A DNA stretch of 34,657 nucleotides from assembly GCA_032718475.1 (NCBI GenBank), contig JAUCBJ010002504.1:1-34657 (forward strand). Direction: 5' to 3'. The translations under genes and the position numbers were made by a program. This document shows positions 1-9,410 of the stretch, piece by piece. How positions within the stretch are numbered: the stretch's first letter is position 1; every line of letters begins with the position of its first letter. The stretch is from Nemertoderma westbladi. Lineage: Eukaryota > Xenacoelomorpha > Nemertodermatida > Nemertodermatidae. Below the pieces are notes generated by a model. It worked only from the letters and a program-made list of their open reading frames with translations, had not been told where the DNA came from and did not search any database.

Positions 1-590
1 GTCAGTTGTTTTAGCTTTTAGATACTCAGTTAAACATAGTCAGTTGTTTTAGCTTTTAGATACTCAGTTAAATATAGTCAGTTGTTTTAGCTTTTAGATA
101 CTCAGTTGTTCAATATAGTCAGTTGTTTTAGCTTTTAGATACTCAGTTAAATATAGTCAGTTGTTTTAGCTTTTAGATACTCAGTTTAATATAGTCAGTT
201 GTTTTAGCTTTTAGATACTCAGTTGTTCAATATAGTCAGTTGTTTTAGCTTTTAGATACTCAGTTAAATATAGTCAGTTGTTTTAGCTTTTAGATACTCA
301 GTTAAATATAGTCAGTTGTTTTAGCTTTTAGATACTCAGTTTAATATAGTCAGTTGTTTTAGCTTTTAGATACTCAGTTTAATATAGTCAGTTGTTTTAG
401 CTTTTAGATACTCAGTTGTTCAATATAGTCAGTTGTTTTAGCTTTTAGATACTCAGTTAAATATAGTCAGTTGTTTTAGCTTTTAGATACTCAGTTGTTC
501 AATATAGTCAGTTGTTTTAGCTTTTAGATACTCAGTTGTTCAATACTCTGTTTAATATATACTCCGTTGTTCAATACTCCGTTTTATATG
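1..590. repeat. ~39-bp minisatellite, 14 copies with three linker variants
   Basis: The core gtcagttgttttagctttta followed by gatactcagt recurs 14 times at 38-41 bp spacing. Units differ only in the linker after the core: aaatata (type A), ttaatata (type T) or gttcaatata (type G). The order read from the left is A A G A T G A A T T G A G G. Positions 541-590 are a degenerate edge with actccgttgttcaat words. The array is cut by the left window end, so its true length is unknown. It contains no coding frame of note. Confidence 0.95.
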
Positions 591-1139
591 CGGGTCTCGG
601 TCTACGGTTAAGCGGTTCGGTTGGTGAATGCTGGGTGAACCTAGCTTTTGTTAGCTTTGAATGCTAACAAGTCCATCAACCTTTGTATCAATAAATTAAA
701 TAAATAACTAAATAGAAAATAATATTTACAATAAACAAGAAAGTTCTAAGATTTAGTTCTATAGAATTAACCACATGACACCCCCTTCCCCCCCCCCCCC
801 CCCCCAAGTGCAAAAACAGCAGTTTTGTCACAAATTTGTATCTAGACCCTCTTCCTCATTAATCGTGATGACATTTATAAATCTATAAATATTTATAAAA
901 ATATCTTGCCATCGTAAATTGGTGGCCTATTTAGTTCTCTAGCATTGTCCACATGACACCACCACCACCACCCCAGTAATAATTAGAACCAGTCATTCGA
1001 TTCATCTGATATTTGGTAGGAGTGGTAAGTCTCGTGCTGCGCGAATACTCCAGCCCGTATGTGCAAGATAAGGTTGATATCGACTTCGACTAATACCGCT
1101 AATTAATATTTTTTTCAGTTAATTTGATTAGGTACTAAT
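591..1139. other. Gene-free stretch with a duplicated motif and poly(C)
   Basis: I see no gene. The phrase tttagttct-tag-att-ccacatgacacc occurs twice (about 752-785 and 929-962). Each copy is followed by a C-rich microsatellite: a poly(C) run at 781-805 and a (CAC)n run at 955-975. The pair looks like an old duplication whose simple-sequence tail diverged. Confidence 0.6.
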
Positions 1140-1788
1140 CAATTTGGATTGAAATCGGGCCATTTTAATCAATGTATATTTATGGCCCTAATGTTGTTAA
1201 TCTCATTCTTTATGATAGTAAAAATGGCCCCTTCTTCGGGTCATTTTATTTAATAAATCAATTTTGAAACAAGTGGGCCACTCAAATTCTCAGCTCAGTT
1301 TATTTGTAGGATCAAATTGGATTCAAAAGGGCCACTGTATAATGGCCCTAATGTTATTTATCTCATTTTCAGTTCGGCCCGTTTCCTTCTCAACTAATTT
1401 GATAAATTTCATATGAAGTCACATCAAATAGGGCCTGTTATGGCCCTTTCTTTCTTCACTATATAGTAAGCTCAGTTCGGGCCAATGATATATTATTCCA
1501 GACAGTAAGAGGGCCAATTTTGGCAAATTTTGGCCCTTTTGACTTTTTTGGCCCTAATTCCATTTTATACATTTTGGTAAGTGGCCCGAAAATTGTGTTT
1601 TCATTTAGTAATAAAATGAAGGTGCATAACTTTTTAGAGGAAGGATATACACAAAGGGCCATCCAAGCCCGTTTGCGGTTTCGGGCTAAAGGGCCAAAAA
1701 GGGGCTAAAGGGCCACTTTTTAATACCCCCCAAGTCGCAATAGGGCCACTTTTGATATACAAAAGTGGCCCTTCAGCCCGAACGTATA
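1140..1788. promoter_or_regulatory. Array of GGGCC/GGCCC boxes upstream of the zinc-knuckle ORF
   Basis: About 20 GGGCC or GGCCC pentamers, in both orientations, lie in 640 bp of otherwise AT-rich DNA, directly upstream of the ORF at 1877. A diverged direct repeat underlies part of it: 1143-1210 and 1316-1372 share ttggatt, gggcca, atggccctaatgtt and atctcat. The density stops at the ORF start. It could be a regulatory array, subterminal repeats of a mobile element, or a decayed tandem repeat. No factor is assigned. Confidence 0.5.
1742..1772. repeat. Perfect 13-bp inverted repeat (hairpin) in the GGCCC array
   Basis: The arm agggccacttttg (1742-1754) is exactly complementary to 1760-1772, with a 5-nt atata loop. 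The same word agggccactttt also occurs just upstream at about 1709-1720. It lies about 105 bp before the ORF start codon. Confidence 0.85.
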
Positions 1789-1811
1789 TCTATATATATA
1801 TATAATATATC
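1789..1811 (+). promoter_or_regulatory. TATA-like tract before the zinc-knuckle ORF
   Basis: An alternating TA tract (tatatatatataatatat) ends about 65 bp before ATG 1877. The placement suits a core promoter, but simple TA repeats are common in this AT-rich DNA. Confidence 0.3.
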
Positions 1812-1876
1812 TCTATCCTTTCGTGGATACTCAGCTGATAGCTCCTTGGGCCGAAGGCCGAGGTTTCTTTCGCACC

Positions 1877-3574
1877 ATGTATGCTAATGTGTCTAGCAAC
1901 ATTACAAAGGTGCAACGAACTTCCATCGGACATCTTGCCTTTCAGGAATACGGGTGGAATTTCAAGGTCGGAAGTCCCATCAACTATCAACAAGTATACG
2001 GAGACCATTATTCTCGATTATACTTTGACGGACCATTGACCGCACCTGGCGCCGTGTATAGCTTCATGAGTGTTCCACTCCGTCCCTCCTTAGCTATCTA
2101 CACGATCTTCGAAAACACCGCACTTTCCGGTTGGCTAGCCGATGTGTGCAGTCGTACTATACGCGCCCATCCATTAATCCTTGGGACCAAACTCGCTAAG
2201 CTAGATGAACATAATAAATTCATCCGCTTTGAATGTTTCCGACGGTTTTTAACCCCGTTTCGCAACGTGGATAGCCAATTCAAAGACCGCGCTTTGACCA
2301 AGCTCAGCTTAAGAGACTCGGCTGCGGAGAAGTTAGATAGCGCTGGATTCGCTATTTTCAGAGACATTTGTGTAATAAACCTGCACTCCTCGGTTATCCA
2401 AAGACCTCGGATCCCCACCGGTTATTCTGTCGTGGAAATTCAGACGGTAGGTCCACTTGAGGAGACGGCCATGCCTACCTCAACTATACAAGGGGAAGAC
2501 GAACCCATATGTTTAGAATCTGAAGAGATTCAGCCCCCCACGTCTCGGAGTAGCGATAGCGACTACATATTGGAATGGTATCAAGGTCCCCAGTGTCTTA
2601 CTGCGTATGATTATCGCCATGCCAATTATGTTTCTAGACAACGTTGTCGGCTGTGCGCATCGAGAGACCATATTACGTCTATGGACACCAACGATCTTTG
2701 TTCCTATTTCCACGAGCAACCGTCGATGGAAATCTATTGTGCATATTGTCGGCTTAATAATTTGCACATTTTTGCTGTCTGCCCCCAATTTATGACTCAA
2801 TGCCATCATTGTCAATTAAAGGGACACGCCAGCTTTGATTGCCCCTTCAACCATGATTTAGAGAGCGTAGATGAAATGATTGTACTACGTTATATCAGAG
2901 CTTGGGAAGCGAACGCTGATTTACATTGTGATTCACGCCATCGCTATTATCCTGGACGCGCCTACGAAGGAGTTTATGCGTTCCATCCATATTTGTTTGC
3001 CTCCGTCGAGCAGAAATCGCGCCTATCAAGTTATGAACTATTGAAGCGCGTTGGAGAATGTATTTCAACCAAATATGTACGCAAATTCCTCAGGAGCATT
3101 AATCCGAGTGACATCCATTCTTACAACTTAATAAACTTTATCCGTCAAGACCCTGCCTATGGAGACTTATTCGTCAACTCACACCCTGAGTTACAAGAAG
3201 TATATCGACGGCCTTACGAGTACCGAGCCCGCGAACGCGAGTTGGAAAGAACCATTAAACCAAGGAAGTTTCTAACTACCTATGGTCCACCCACGGCCCT
3301 CGTGCAGACCACTCGTACAGGACCCGTAAGAGCGGCTGTCTTGAAACGAGCTCTCAAAGCCGTTAGACCCCTCTCCCCGGACGTTGAGGTCAATCAACCC
3401 GGTACTTCGACCGGCGGATATACCGATCGCAATCCCATACCTTCTGATGCAATCATATTGCACCCTTCACCCAGGAGTTATAGCCCTCCTCGTAAAGTGG
3501 CTCGCCCCAAAGAGAAAAGGACTCTTGCTAGCTTTAAAAAGCTGCGTAAACGCCGTCCGCGCAAGAAAGACTAA
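1877..3574 (+). CDS. Orphan intronless ORF: zinc-knuckle protein with basic C-terminus (gag-like?)
   Basis: The frame is open from 1724, but the first ATG is at 1877 (A at -3, good context), giving 565 codons. Counted from the GTG at 1823 (583 codons) there are three zinc-knuckle motifs: C275-x2-C-x4-H-x9-C293, C306-x2-C-x5-H-x4-C320 and the canonical C327-x2-C-x4-H-x4-C340. The second and third together (CAYCRLNN, CP, CHHC, GHASFDCP) faintly recall the Nanos zinc finger but with shorter spacing. Residues 1-205 are mixed and perhaps globular, about 215-245 acidic. A likely helical segment follows the knuckles (350-470), then a PGTST linker and a strongly basic tail (556-583). No protease, reverse transcriptase or integrase follows. 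The ORF has no stop or frameshift and is more GC-rich than its flanks, suggesting recent origin or selection. It could be a domesticated gag, a structural protein of an undescribed mobile element, or a host RNA-binding protein. Family not recognised. Confidence 0.8.
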   Translation: MYANVSSNITKVQRTSIGHLAFQEYGWNFKVGSPINYQQVYGDHYSRLYFDGPLTAPGAVYSFMSVPLRPSLAIYTIFENTALSGWLADVCSRTIRAHPLILGTKLAKLDEHNKFIRFECFRRFLTPFRNVDSQFKDRALTKLSLRDSAAEKLDSAGFAIFRDICVINLHSSVIQRPRIPTGYSVVEIQTVGPLEETAMPTSTIQGEDEPICLESEEIQPPTSRSSDSDYILEWYQGPQCLTAYDYRHANYVSRQRCRLCASRDHITSMDTNDLCSYFHEQPSMEIYCAYCRLNNLHIFAVCPQFMTQCHHCQLKGHASFDCPFNHDLESVDEMIVLRYIRAWEANADLHCDSRHRYYPGRAYEGVYAFHPYLFASVEQKSRLSSYELLKRVGECISTKYVRKFLRSINPSDIHSYNLINFIRQDPAYGDLFVNSHPELQEVYRRPYEYRARERELERTIKPRKFLTTYGPPTALVQTTRTGPVRAAVLKRALKAVRPLSPDVEVNQPGTSTGGYTDRNPIPSDAIILHPSPRSYSPPRKVARPKEKRTLASFKKLRKRRPRKKD

Positions 3575-4897
3575 CTGTTTAGAGTATTTTTATATTTTAG
3601 AAACTGTGATTTTGTATATTTTATAGACTTAAATCCCATTTTCTGGGAGCGGTGTAAAAGCTTTTGTGGGATAACTGATACGTTTGCCTTTGCTGGCCAG
3701 TTCCCCCCCAGGCGCTGGAATACTCTAAAAGGGTTCTCTGACTGTATATATATTCCCCTCGCCCGCAAGGTACCTTTACAGGTGTTTTAACGGACATAAA
3801 AATCATTCTGCTATATACGTGTTTTGGCGGACATGGTAAGGCAAAAAACCTGTAATGCACCAACTACCTTTCACAGCTTAGCCGTGATGATTCATATTAC
3901 GACATCTAACAGCTGGTTGCTGACATGGAAACAGCCATTGGACGCACGGTTCTTTGTTTGGCTTGAGCCAATCGGAGCGATTTTTCCTGTCGACGTGTAG
4001 CTTTTCAGTCGATCATAAGGAGAGTGTTCAGTCTTACTGTTTTTACTTGATACTTTGTTGTTATTGCTGTCTAAGCCAGAAACACCGGCCTTTCGGTAAG
4101 AACTCTAGTAAACTGCTTGAATTATCGAAAGTATAAACTGTTACCTTAACGAATCGAACCTTAACGCATCTTAACATACTTACTTAATTTAATTGCATTA
4201 ATCATATTGTTTGTACTGTTATTTTACCGTCAGTTATTAATTGTACCTATTTGTTGATGGAAATATTGCTCTTTGGATAATACGGATAAATCACCCAAAT
4301 TCCCAATTTTCTTGATACACTACAGGTTAGAGAGACCGGTTATACATAACAATTGCGATTTATATTAATGTGGTGTGTATTGAATCCAATGTTATTTAGC
4401 AGACCCTACGTGAGTCAATTACTGCTCTCTTTATGTGTGATCAAATATACTGACTGTCGGCAGAATAGTGTGTATGATCGTGATTGGTAACAAAGTATTT
4501 CCTAAAGAATACGCTTTATACTTTAATCATAAGCAGTATCGTTGCGTTTTAGTATAAGTCTTAGTTCTGTTTAAATAGATAAAGCGCCACGTCCTAAAGG
4601 AACTGTTAATATTTCCCGAAAGCCAATAATATCTGTCAGAGATTAATTATTAACGATCTATTGAATAATACAGTAGGTATACACTGCAACCTTACACTGC
4701 AATAATAAAATTCAAGCATCCGAATTCAGTCTCCCGGGTGTAGATCCATCGGGTGAATGATCGCGCATGGGCTGCCTTCGGCTAATGTTTTGCGTATTAG
4801 CATAAAATATTGTCGTATGCTAAAGTGGTTTTAATTAACTAAAAGACATATAAATTTTGGCAGGTTAAACTGCTAAAGGTCTTCAAAAGCGCGAACA
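3575..4897. other. Gene-free stretch between the zinc-knuckle ORF and the 50-bp minisatellite
   Basis: No convincing coding frame. No AATAAA lies within a kilobase of the ORF stop; the first similar word is in aataataaaattc near 4703. A 3' end for the upstream ORF is therefore not visible. Confidence 0.5.
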
Positions 4898-6012
4898 GCA
4901 GCCATCATAGAGTAATCCGTCCGGAATAAATACACACAATGTATAGTGAAGCCATCATAGAGTAATCAGTTGTGAGTATAGACACACAATGTATAGTGCA
5001 GCCATCATAGAGTAATCCGTCCGTAATAAAGACACACAATGTATAGTGCAGCCATCATAGAGTAATCCGTCCGTAATAAAGACACAATGTATAGTGCAGC
5101 CATCATAGAGTAATCAGTTGTGAGTATAGACACACAATGTATAGTGCAGCCATCATAGAGTAATCAGTTGTGAGTATAGACACACAATGTATAGTGCAGC
5201 CATCATAGAGTAATCCGTCCGTAATAAAGACACACAATGTATAGTGCAGCCATCATAGAGTAATCAGTTGTGAGTATAGACACACAATGTATAGTGTGCA
5301 GCCATCATAGAGTAATCCGTCCGTAATATAGACACACAATGTATAGTGCAGCCATCATAGAGTAATCAGTTGTGAGTATAGACATACAATGTACAGTGCA
5401 GCCATCATAGAGTAATCAGTTGTGAGTATAGACACACAATGTATAGTGCAGCCATCATAGAGTAATCAGTTGTGAGTATAAACACACAATGTATAGTGCA
5501 GCCATCATAGAGTAATCCGTCCGTAATAAAGACACACAAGGTATAGTGCAGCCATCATAGAGTAATCAGTTGTGAGTATAGACAGACAATGTATAGTGCA
5601 GCCATCATAGAGTAATCCGTCCGTAATAAAGACACACAATGTAAAGTGCAGCCATCATAGAGTAATCCGTCCGGAATAAATACACACAATGTATAGTGAA
5701 GCCATCATAGAGTAATCAGTTGTGAGTATAGACACACAATGTATAGTGCAGCCATCATAGAGTAATCCGTCCGTAATAAAGACACACAATGTATAGTGCA
5801 GCCATCATAGAGTAATCCGTCCGTAATAAAGACACAATGTATAGTGCAGCCATCATAGAGTAATCAGTTGTGAGTATAGACACACAATGTATAGTGCAGC
5901 CATCATAGAGTAATCCGTCCGTAATAAAGACACACAATGTATAGTGCAGCCATCATAGAGTAATCCGTCCGTAATAAATACACACAATGTATAGTGAAGC
6001 CATCATAGATTC
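4898..6012. repeat. 50-bp minisatellite, ~23 units of two types with a higher-order duplication
   Basis: The unit is gccatcatagagtaat, then a variable part, then cacacaatgtatagtgca. Type A has ccgtccgtaataaa and type B has cagttgtgagtata in the variable part. Both are 50 bp except two shortened A units (47 bp, near 5051 and 5800). The order is A' B A A47 B B A B A B B B A B A A' B A A47 B A A. The rare A' unit (ccggaataaat, ending tgaa) and the four units after it recur about 749 bp apart, so a multi-unit block was duplicated. The right edge degenerates at 6000-6025. ORFs inside simply mirror the repeat. Confidence 0.95.
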
Positions 6013-6033
6013 ATAGAGTAATCCGATTATGAG

Positions 6034-6122
6034 GCAGTTGCTCAACGTGAGCATTCCAACGAACGATATGATCAGCTGGATATTCCGCTGTTACCTTGGC
6101 AGTTGGTGGGCTCTTCCCTACA
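6034..6122 (+). CDS. Candidate internal exon abutting the minisatellite
   Basis: After an AG at 6032-6033 the frame reads AVAQREHSNERYDQL and ends LPWQLVGSSL plus two bases, followed by a gtgaga donor at 6123. It joins the next candidate exon (6195-6249) in phase across a 72-bp intron. Amino-acid composition looks coding, but it is only 29 codons and no upstream exon was found. Chance is a real alternative. Confidence 0.3.
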
Positions 6123-6194
6123 GTGAGAATATTAATTGCCTTTTATTCTGTGTAGGGCCTACGATTAATTAATCTAATATACTTTAATTGGCAG

Positions 6195-6249
6195 AAGTGA
6201 TGATGACTACAGCAATCTGCTCACCGAGTTCTGGCTGATTGATAGATGA
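6195..6249 (+). CDS. Candidate terminal exon paired with 6034-6122
   Basis: It follows the acceptor ttggcag at 6188-6194. The first base completes the split codon from 6122, then the frame reads SDDDYSNLLTEFWLIDR and ends in TGA at 6247. The phase fit and plausible peptide argue for a real gene end or gene relic. No polyadenylation signal is obvious downstream. The protein is not recognised. Confidence 0.3.
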
Positions 6250-6387
6250 GAACTCACGATTCAGTGCTGATGTTGCACCCTTTCCTTTACTGCATTTACA
6301 ACAGAATTCGATTTCGTCAACCAACATCCAGTTTGGATTCCGCTAGCGCCTTCCTTCCATTCTGAGTGAGTCAGTTTCCTTCTTTAG

Positions 6388-6514
6388 AAGTAAATGCGAA
6401 CGCTGTCATTGGCTGCATCACTGACAGCATTAACAAAATGTGTGAACCTCCCACAGAGATCCATTTCTTCACTAACGTCAATTCAATTGGAGATCCTAAG
6501 TTGGGTTCATCAAG
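6388..6514 (+). CDS. Candidate exon, unassigned
   Basis: A strong acceptor (agtttccttctttag) precedes it and a gtagac donor follows at 6515. The frame reads VNANAVIGCITDSINK, then MCEPPTEIHFFTNVNS and IGDPKLGSS: 41 codons, entry phase 1, exit phase 2. The composition looks coding. It cannot be joined to the candidate exon at 6195-6249 because that one ends in a stop. It may be a relic of a mobile-element gene. Confidence 0.3.
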
Positions 6515-7653
6515 GTAGACTAGACGAAGAGAGCGGAGGACTTATGTACGAGTATATTATAGTAGAAAGAAGAGTCAGTTTAGTTGTGCACACAACATGG
6601 CGATGGTTAGTTTAGAAAGGCCGCACCGGGGGGCATTCATCAGATCTGGGGGGGGGGGGGGGGGGGGTGTGTAATAATAACAATTATTATTTCCTTGGGG
6701 AATTTATTCTTAACAGAACGTGAGAAGTGACAGCGGATGATTACAGTATATTGAAGTTGTCTGTCTACCCAAGTTATGTTATCCAAGAAGATGCATAGTA
6801 AAAGTACGATTTAGAAAAAGTTCAACAAAGAGAACATACATTCAGTTGGAACTTCAATTAAGTGAGAGGTTCAATTGTAGTTGTTAAGGCCCTGGGGCGT
6901 CTCTGGTATTTATCTCAACAGGGGGCACTTCATCATCACAGTAGACCAAAAGACCATGAGGTCAACAAGACGAAATTGGCTAACGTACTGCTAGAAACTA
7001 TTAGGGATAATTATATAATAATTGGAGTTTCTATGAACACAATCCACCACTCTGATAAAACAATTCATCACAATATTAGCCCCATACAAGTATATTGGAC
7101 CTCCTGGCACGGAATAGACCCCCCTTCTAGATCTATTGTTTCCGTTTGATGTCAATTATTAGGCAGGAATTAATACTTATGATCCTGGTGATGCCAAAAC
7201 TCGTTATTCAAGTTAATTAGTTTGATCATGAAATTGACTAACAGTGTATCTTAATTATTGCATTATACCTATAAAGTAAAGGCCGCCATACATTTTTTGT
7301 ATTTGATCGCTCTACCGACATTTCTTAATCTCGATAGTTTTTGTAGAATGAATTTGTAGACATATTACATCCGCAATTTATTGTGTAGTGAGGCTACGTA
7401 GTTTCCTGGCAACTAACATAAAGTTTACCACTAAAATAATGATTATTACTGATGACAATAAATATTATAAACACTTGATTAGTTTAGCTCTAGACACCCA
7501 GTGTTGCCAAGGTTTCTTATTTTTTTATTGTTAAAATTGGGTTAAAATTTATTGTTATTATGCGCCGTTGTAAATAGATTACATTACCGCACTTAAAGTT
7601 ACCACCTACTAGCTTCTGTATATAAATACACGAAGTGGGGACTTCGCGCAGCA
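6515..7653. other. Gene-free AT-rich stretch
   Basis: It contains a 20-nt poly(G) run at 6648-6667 followed by tgtgtaataataac. The open frame at 6862-7149 has no splice sites, motif or coding-like composition that I can defend. Nothing else was seen. Confidence 0.5.
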
Positions 7654-8122
7654 CGAAGTTGGCAGAGCCTTAGCGAATTGACACTGTTAGGGGGTAGGTC
7701 AATTTATGCAAATAGTCACGTTGGCCCTCTAGCGGCAGACTGGAGAACTGCAGATGGATTCGCCTCCCTTGAAAGTCACAGCTAATGGTCTAATACATAT
7801 CTGCCAAGTTTCAGCTTAAACGGATTAAAAGCAAAGAAATGGGAGGGCATTTAATGTTTAGACATGTGGCCCTCTAGCGGGAGACCATTGCACTGATGGT
7901 GTCTGAAAGTCTCTCAAAAATCTCAACTTTTGCTCATATTGATACCTACAAATTTTCAACTTGGCAGCTTTAAATCCGACAAAGTTATTAGCATGTCAAA
8001 ATCGTAACGACGACGACAACGACGACGACGACAACGACGACGACGACGACGACGACAACTATTTGCATAAATTGACCCACCCCCTAACAGTGTCAATTCG
8101 CTAAGGCTCCGCCAACTTCGTG
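7654..8122. mobile_element. Inverted-repeat (foldback/MITE-like) element, ~65-bp terminal repeats
   Basis: 7654-7716 (cgaagttggcagagcctta through atttatgcaaatagt) recurs inverted at 8058-8122 with few mismatches. The interior contains a direct repeat ggccctctagcgg near 7725 and 7868 and a (GAC)n/(ACG)n microsatellite at about 8007-8056 that abuts the right arm. No transposase frame is present, so this is a non-autonomous element. Target duplications were not clear. The arginine-rich minus-strand frame across the microsatellite is an artefact of the repeat. Confidence 0.8.
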
Positions 8123-8571
8123 GTTCGCCCCACATACACCCATGCAATTATCTCTTAGAATGATTGTTTGTATATTATTGCTATGTAGAATTTTCCATTT
8201 TTAAAAATTTTAGTTTGACTATCTTCAGTAAATTGATTTATTATGTTAGTAGCCTACCAATACTTGTACTGTAGCCTACTTTTCAAATTTGATTTTAACT
8301 CTTTTCAAATCGAATTGTATTTTGTTATTAAAATTTACATTATCAGCCGCTCAGTCGATATGCTAGCGTTAAATAAGATTTGCATTATTTAACTACTATA
8401 CAGTAGTTATATTGGGATTATTGCTCTTCAATCAGTCAAATCTGCACTGTAATAAATACTATTCCTGGGCATTTTATTTATTTAATGAGTAGCTTCGACT
8501 TTGTTTTTGTTTTACATGTTCCATATTATTGTGTATTTTACAGTATTAAATATATTAGGCCTCCATGGCCT

Positions 8572-8670
8572 CCCCTGCAGGCCATAACGGATGCAAATAC
8601 CTGCAATTTATTAATGTCCATATCAGCTACGTATTTCTCAACGACATTAATATTTATCCAAGGAGTAGCT
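8572..8670 (+). repeat. Dispersed repeat, copy 1 (second copy at 22885-22975)
   Basis: Shares with 22885-22975 the pattern gcaaatac-tgcaa, then aatg-c-atatc, ggct/agct and tatttctcaac, then an AT-rich run. Same orientation, diverged. Family not named. Confidence 0.55.
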
Positions 8671-8794
8671 GTTGGAGGAGTCCGTGCGGACCTGTGGTTG
8701 CTCGGGGGATTTGGGTCAATCAGAGGGTGGCGTCTTTTGATATCGCTGTTATTAACGCTGACGCGCCCCCTCTTATGCTCAAACCAATCGATCG

Positions 8795-9088
8795 GTGACC
8801 TCCCTGCTTGAACCACGGGTCCGCGCGAAGAAACAGCACTACAACAGCGTGTGCGAAGCAAGTAGGATGTCCTTTACACCCCTTGTTGGAACCACGGACG
8901 TCATCTGGTGCAGAGAGACGGGGATTTTTATCTGGCACCTCACGGACTCACTGGTGAATCGGAGTGAAGGAATGCGGGAGCGTGGCTTTGCTATGGGGTA
9001 CTTGGAGGAGTCCGAAGGAGGAGTCCATAGGAGGAGTCCGTGGGAGGCTCCGAATTCGCCCTCCTCAGGTCCAGCTCGTTCTGCCTAA
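8795..9088 (+). pseudogene. Probable degraded C-terminal tail of a retroelement ORF
   Basis: A locally GC-rich island with an open frame reading KKQHYNSVCEASRMSFTPLV, then GTTDVIWCRETGIFI. From memory this resembles the tail after the reverse transcriptase in several LINE proteins of marine invertebrates (a YxxxCxxxxMxFxPxV pattern), but no RT core is left. At 9003-9050 the phrase ggaggagtcc is reiterated, which breaks the similarity. The flanks return to AT-rich DNA. Confidence is limited because no catalytic motif is visible. Confidence 0.35.
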
Positions 9089-9389
9089 GGGGTGGTCGTC
9101 GTCCATGGCGATCTCTCGGCTTTGGCGACGGGGCGGGTCTGTTGTGTGGTCTCGACCTCCGAGATAATTATTAGATGACTCTACTTACTTTTAGCCTACT
9201 GATATTTAATTATTTATTTTTTATATTACATTATTATTTTACTTTAATGCAGTGTAAGTTTTAAATTAATCTTAAGATTAAGAACTACAATCTTTTACTT
9301 TGAATTTTTGTTAATAAAATACATGTAAGTTAGTAAGTATTATAGATATTTAGGAGTTTAGCCTTATATAAATTAATGTTTTGTATAAC
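9089..9389. other. Gene-free AT-rich stretch left of the LINE
   Basis: No frame, repeat or signal that I can support. Confidence 0.5.
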
Positions 9390-9410
9390 ATACATACTAC
9401 TACACTACTA

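Noticed and set aside
2098-2815. Minus-strand frames of 100-106 codons
   Set aside because: Antisense shadows of the zinc-knuckle ORF, which has coherent motifs on the plus strand.
5755-5937. Minus-strand frame in the 50-bp minisatellite
   Set aside because: Its peptide repeats with the DNA unit and has no independent coding signal.
1-6012. CRISPR-like repeat-spacer arrays
   Set aside because: Units are directly tandem with near-identical linkers, not unique spacers, and the DNA is eukaryotic.
6862-7149. 95-codon plus-strand frame
   Set aside because: Opens with GTG, has no splice signals, motif or coding-like composition.
7956-8147. Arginine-rich minus-strand frame
   Set aside because: Generated by the (GAC)n microsatellite and the right arm of the foldback element.
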